34,168 nucleotides of DNA from Lactobacillus delbrueckii subsp. delbrueckii DSM 20074 = JCM 1012 (GTDB lineage: Bacteria; Bacillota; Bacilli; Lactobacillales; Lactobacillaceae). The notes under the pieces were generated by a model, which did not search any database, was not told where the DNA came from, and saw only the letters and a list, made by a program, of their open reading frames with translations. The stretch spans positions 1-34,168 of the forward strand of contig NZ_AZCR01000013.1 of assembly GCF_001433875.1 (NCBI RefSeq). The letters are read 5' to 3'. Both the position numbers and the translations under genes were made by a program. This document shows, piece by piece, positions 32,720 to 34,168 of the stretch. Every line of letters starts with the position of its first letter. Position 1 is the first letter of the stretch.

Positions 32720-33225
32720 GTGAGAGAAACTGAAATCATCAGTCAGTTCTTCGCCAGAGGCGAAGATGCGCTCACTTCAGTCCAGAGTGAATATGGGGTA
32801 TACTGCTCAACGATTGCCCGCAACATCTTGCGGGATAAGGAGGACGTTGAGGAGTGCCTGAACGATACTTGGCTGAAAGCCTGGAACACGATTCCGCCGA
32901 AGCGGCCGCAGAGCCTCTTGGCCTACCTGGGGCGCGTCACGCGCAACGGAGCCTTGAACATGGTCCGCGACCAAAACCGGCAGAAACGAGCTGGGGATCA
33001 ATATACCACTTTGCTGGATTGGAGAGTTATCCGGCGCGGTCCAGGGGCAGGCAGAGCTGGAAGGGATTGAGAGCAGCGCTTTGACGGAGATCATCAATGA
33101 TTTTCTGGCAGGCCTGCCAAAAGAAAAAAGAATTATTTTTGTTCAGCGGTATTTTTACATGGATGCTATCAGCGATATTGCGGCAGCTAACGGGATGACC
33201 GTGTCGGCTGTCAAGGTATCATTAT
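32720..33225 (+). pseudogene. ECF-type sigma factor, frameshifted and truncated
   Basis: The start is GTG behind AAAAGGACGG. Region 2 is intact (LRDKEDVEECLNDTWLKAWN, with SLLAYLGRVTRNGALNMVRD). Near 33015-33025 the frame shifts by one: the open frame goes into a missense tail ending at 33070, while the true continuation (LSGAVQGQAELEGIESSALT) leads into region 4, with LPKEKRIIFVQRYFYMDAIS and NGMTVSAVKVSLLR. The last residues of region 4 are missing because the sequence joins the anti-sigma gene at about 33212-33230. It would have directed RNA polymerase to envelope-stress genes. It cannot make a full sigma factor. Confidence 0.9.
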
Positions 33226-33946
33226 TGCGGCTGCTTTCAGCGTGGCTTTGCCAAACACGAGTTCGCAGGTGGCTAATGCCATGCAGAACTTGCCAGTTGT
33301 GGGGAACTACTTCAAGCTGGTGACCTTCCGTGATTACCACTATGAAAGCCGCAAGCATTCAGCCGATATTTCTGTTGATAAAGTTGCTGTCAGCGGGGTA
33401 ACCGGACCGGCAACCAAGGAGGCCAAGAAGAGCAGCCAGGCAGTCAACCGGGAAATTGCCCAGGAAACTGACCGTTTGACCAAGGAATTCAAGGCATCTC
33501 TGAAGAAGGGCGGCTATGGTTCTTTGACGTTCAAGATCAAGCAAGTGACTAACAACCGCTACTGGTACGTGGTCAAGCTGACAGCCGTGCAAACGCAAGC
33601 TGACAGCGGGGAAAGTATACGCTACTACGTCTTCAGCAAGGCCAGCGGCAAGCAGGTCAAGCTGGGGGACTTGTTCAAGAGCGGCAGCAACTACCAAAAG
33701 GCCATCAGCCAGAACATCATTAAGCAGATGAAGCAGGAAATGAAGGCTGACAAGAACAAGAGCTACTTCCTCAAGGAAAATGGCAATCCGGACGGCTTCA
33801 GCCAGATCAAGAAGAAGCAGCAGTTCTACATCAACAAGAAGAACCAGGTGGTTATCGTCTTCAACCAAGGTGAAGTTGGCCCAATGTCCATGGGCAGCCA
33901 GAGCTTTGTTTTGCCAAACAAGCTGGTTGCCAAACTGCAGAGATAA
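33215..33946 (+). pseudogene. RsiV-like anti-sigma factor, N-terminal deletion
   Basis: The surviving frame begins inside the membrane helix (GIIIAAAFSVALPN) and continues as about 230 residues of extracellular domain with a DUF3298-type end: SIRYYVFSKASGKQVKLGDL, then QFYINKKNQVVIVFNQGEVG and SQSFVLPNKLVAK. This matches RsiV-type anti-sigma factors, which hold an ECF sigma at the membrane until lysozyme or another signal binds. The cytoplasmic sigma-binding part (usually 40-60 residues) and the start codon are gone; the deletion fuses it out of frame to the end of the sigma gene. GTG at 33242 has no clear ribosome site, so expression is doubtful. Confidence 0.85.
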
Positions 33947-34022
33947 AAATACAGAGATTTGAAGAATGTAGAGTGCAGAGAGAAAAGAAAAAACTGGGAA
34001 AAAAGAGTATGATGGAGTGAAG

Positions 34023-34050
34023 AAAATGGTGACTTAGGTCGCCATTTTTC
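34023..34050 (+). terminator. Terminator after the anti-sigma remnant
   Basis: AAAATGGTGAC at 34023-34033 pairs with GTCGCCATTTT at 34038-34048 with one T-G pair, then T-rich sequence. No gene lies between it and the window end. Confidence 0.8.
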
Positions 34051-34069
34051 TTTTGCTCAGCTTCTTTTG

Positions 34070-34090
34070 CCGATTTTTAGAAAAAATCGG
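34070..34090. repeat. Perfect inverted repeat near the window end
   Basis: CCGATTTTT at 34070-34078 and AAAAATCGG at 34082-34090 form a 9-bp stem with a three-base loop. The remaining AT-rich bases to 34168 hold no open frame. It could be a second terminator or the edge of a mobile element. Confidence 0.6.
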
Positions 34091-34168
34091 TTCAGTATAA
34101 ATTCTTGTGTAAATAGAAAATAGGCAACAAAAAAAGAAGGGTTGTCCCTTACAATGTTAATAACGACA

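Noticed and set aside
34091-34168. Left end of an insertion sequence at the window edge
   Set aside because: The AT-rich run and the GGGTTGTCCC text are suggestive, but no terminal repeat pair or transposase can be seen within the window.

Overview
The window looks like chromosome of Lactobacillus delbrueckii, most likely subsp. bulgaricus or a close relative. The reasons are: proteins of Lactobacillales type throughout; a roughly 50% GC sequence with GC-rich third codon positions; a proline iminopeptidase (16014-16898) that closely matches, from memory, the L. delbrueckii PepIP sequence; and a high density of freshly decayed genes, as expected for a genome undergoing reduction in milk. The species call is an inference from sequence, not from a search.

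Layout. 1-1787: 3' end of an amino-acid ABC uptake operon (truncated permease, ATPase, substrate-binding lipoprotein). 1848-3046: a LytTR regulator and a LiaF-like membrane protein in a two-gene operon. 3174-5370: SGNH hydrolase, pantothenate kinase coaA and elongation factor P, bracketed by two identical inverted 36-bp terminators. 5426-8424: RodZ-like protein, proline-iminopeptidase-family hydrolase and an unrecognised 355-residue protein. 8638-11186: ABC exporter half-transporter and a PAS-domain protein with codon use like highly expressed genes. 11328-12402: two pseudogenes (ROK sugar kinase, YrdB-like membrane protein). 12558-16898: aldo/keto reductase, membrane-anchored EndA-type nuclease, relic of a C69 dipeptidase, an alpha/beta-hydrolase lacking its nucleophile, a GNAT acetyltransferase and PepIP with an altered nucleophile elbow. 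16979-18842: CorA-type transporter and an exported beta-lactamase-fold protein without catalytic motifs. 18881-23783: small membrane protein, then a TetR plus giant MMPL/RND transporter operon. 23896-26575: zinc-ribbon membrane protein and an aldehyde dehydrogenase. 26834-28010: a two-gene operon (glutamine amidotransferase, nucleoside deoxyribosyltransferase), each gene with one lesion. 28028-29718: esterase plus Rgg-like regulator. 29925-31012: TVP38/DedA-like protein and GNAT enzyme. 31027-32563: serine T-box riboswitch and serS. 32633-33946: ruins of an ECF sigma factor/RsiV-type anti-sigma locus, followed by terminators to the window end.

How it fits together. Housekeeping genes (coaA, efp, serS) are intact, with recognisable promoters and terminators. 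The accessory layer is eroding: at least seven genes are broken by start loss, frameshift, nonsense codon or internal deletion, and three more hydrolase-fold proteins have altered catalytic motifs. Peptide and amino-acid use (ABC uptake, two PepIP-family proteins, PepD relic) and envelope functions (LiaF-like, RodZ-like, MMPL, beta-lactamase-like, ECF/RsiV relic) recur. I did not find a convincing wholly new system. The most promising leads are the LytTR/LiaF-like pair, the esterase/Rgg pair, the heptad-repeat MMPL transporter with its TetR regulator, the inverted terminator pair and the 355-residue repeat protein.
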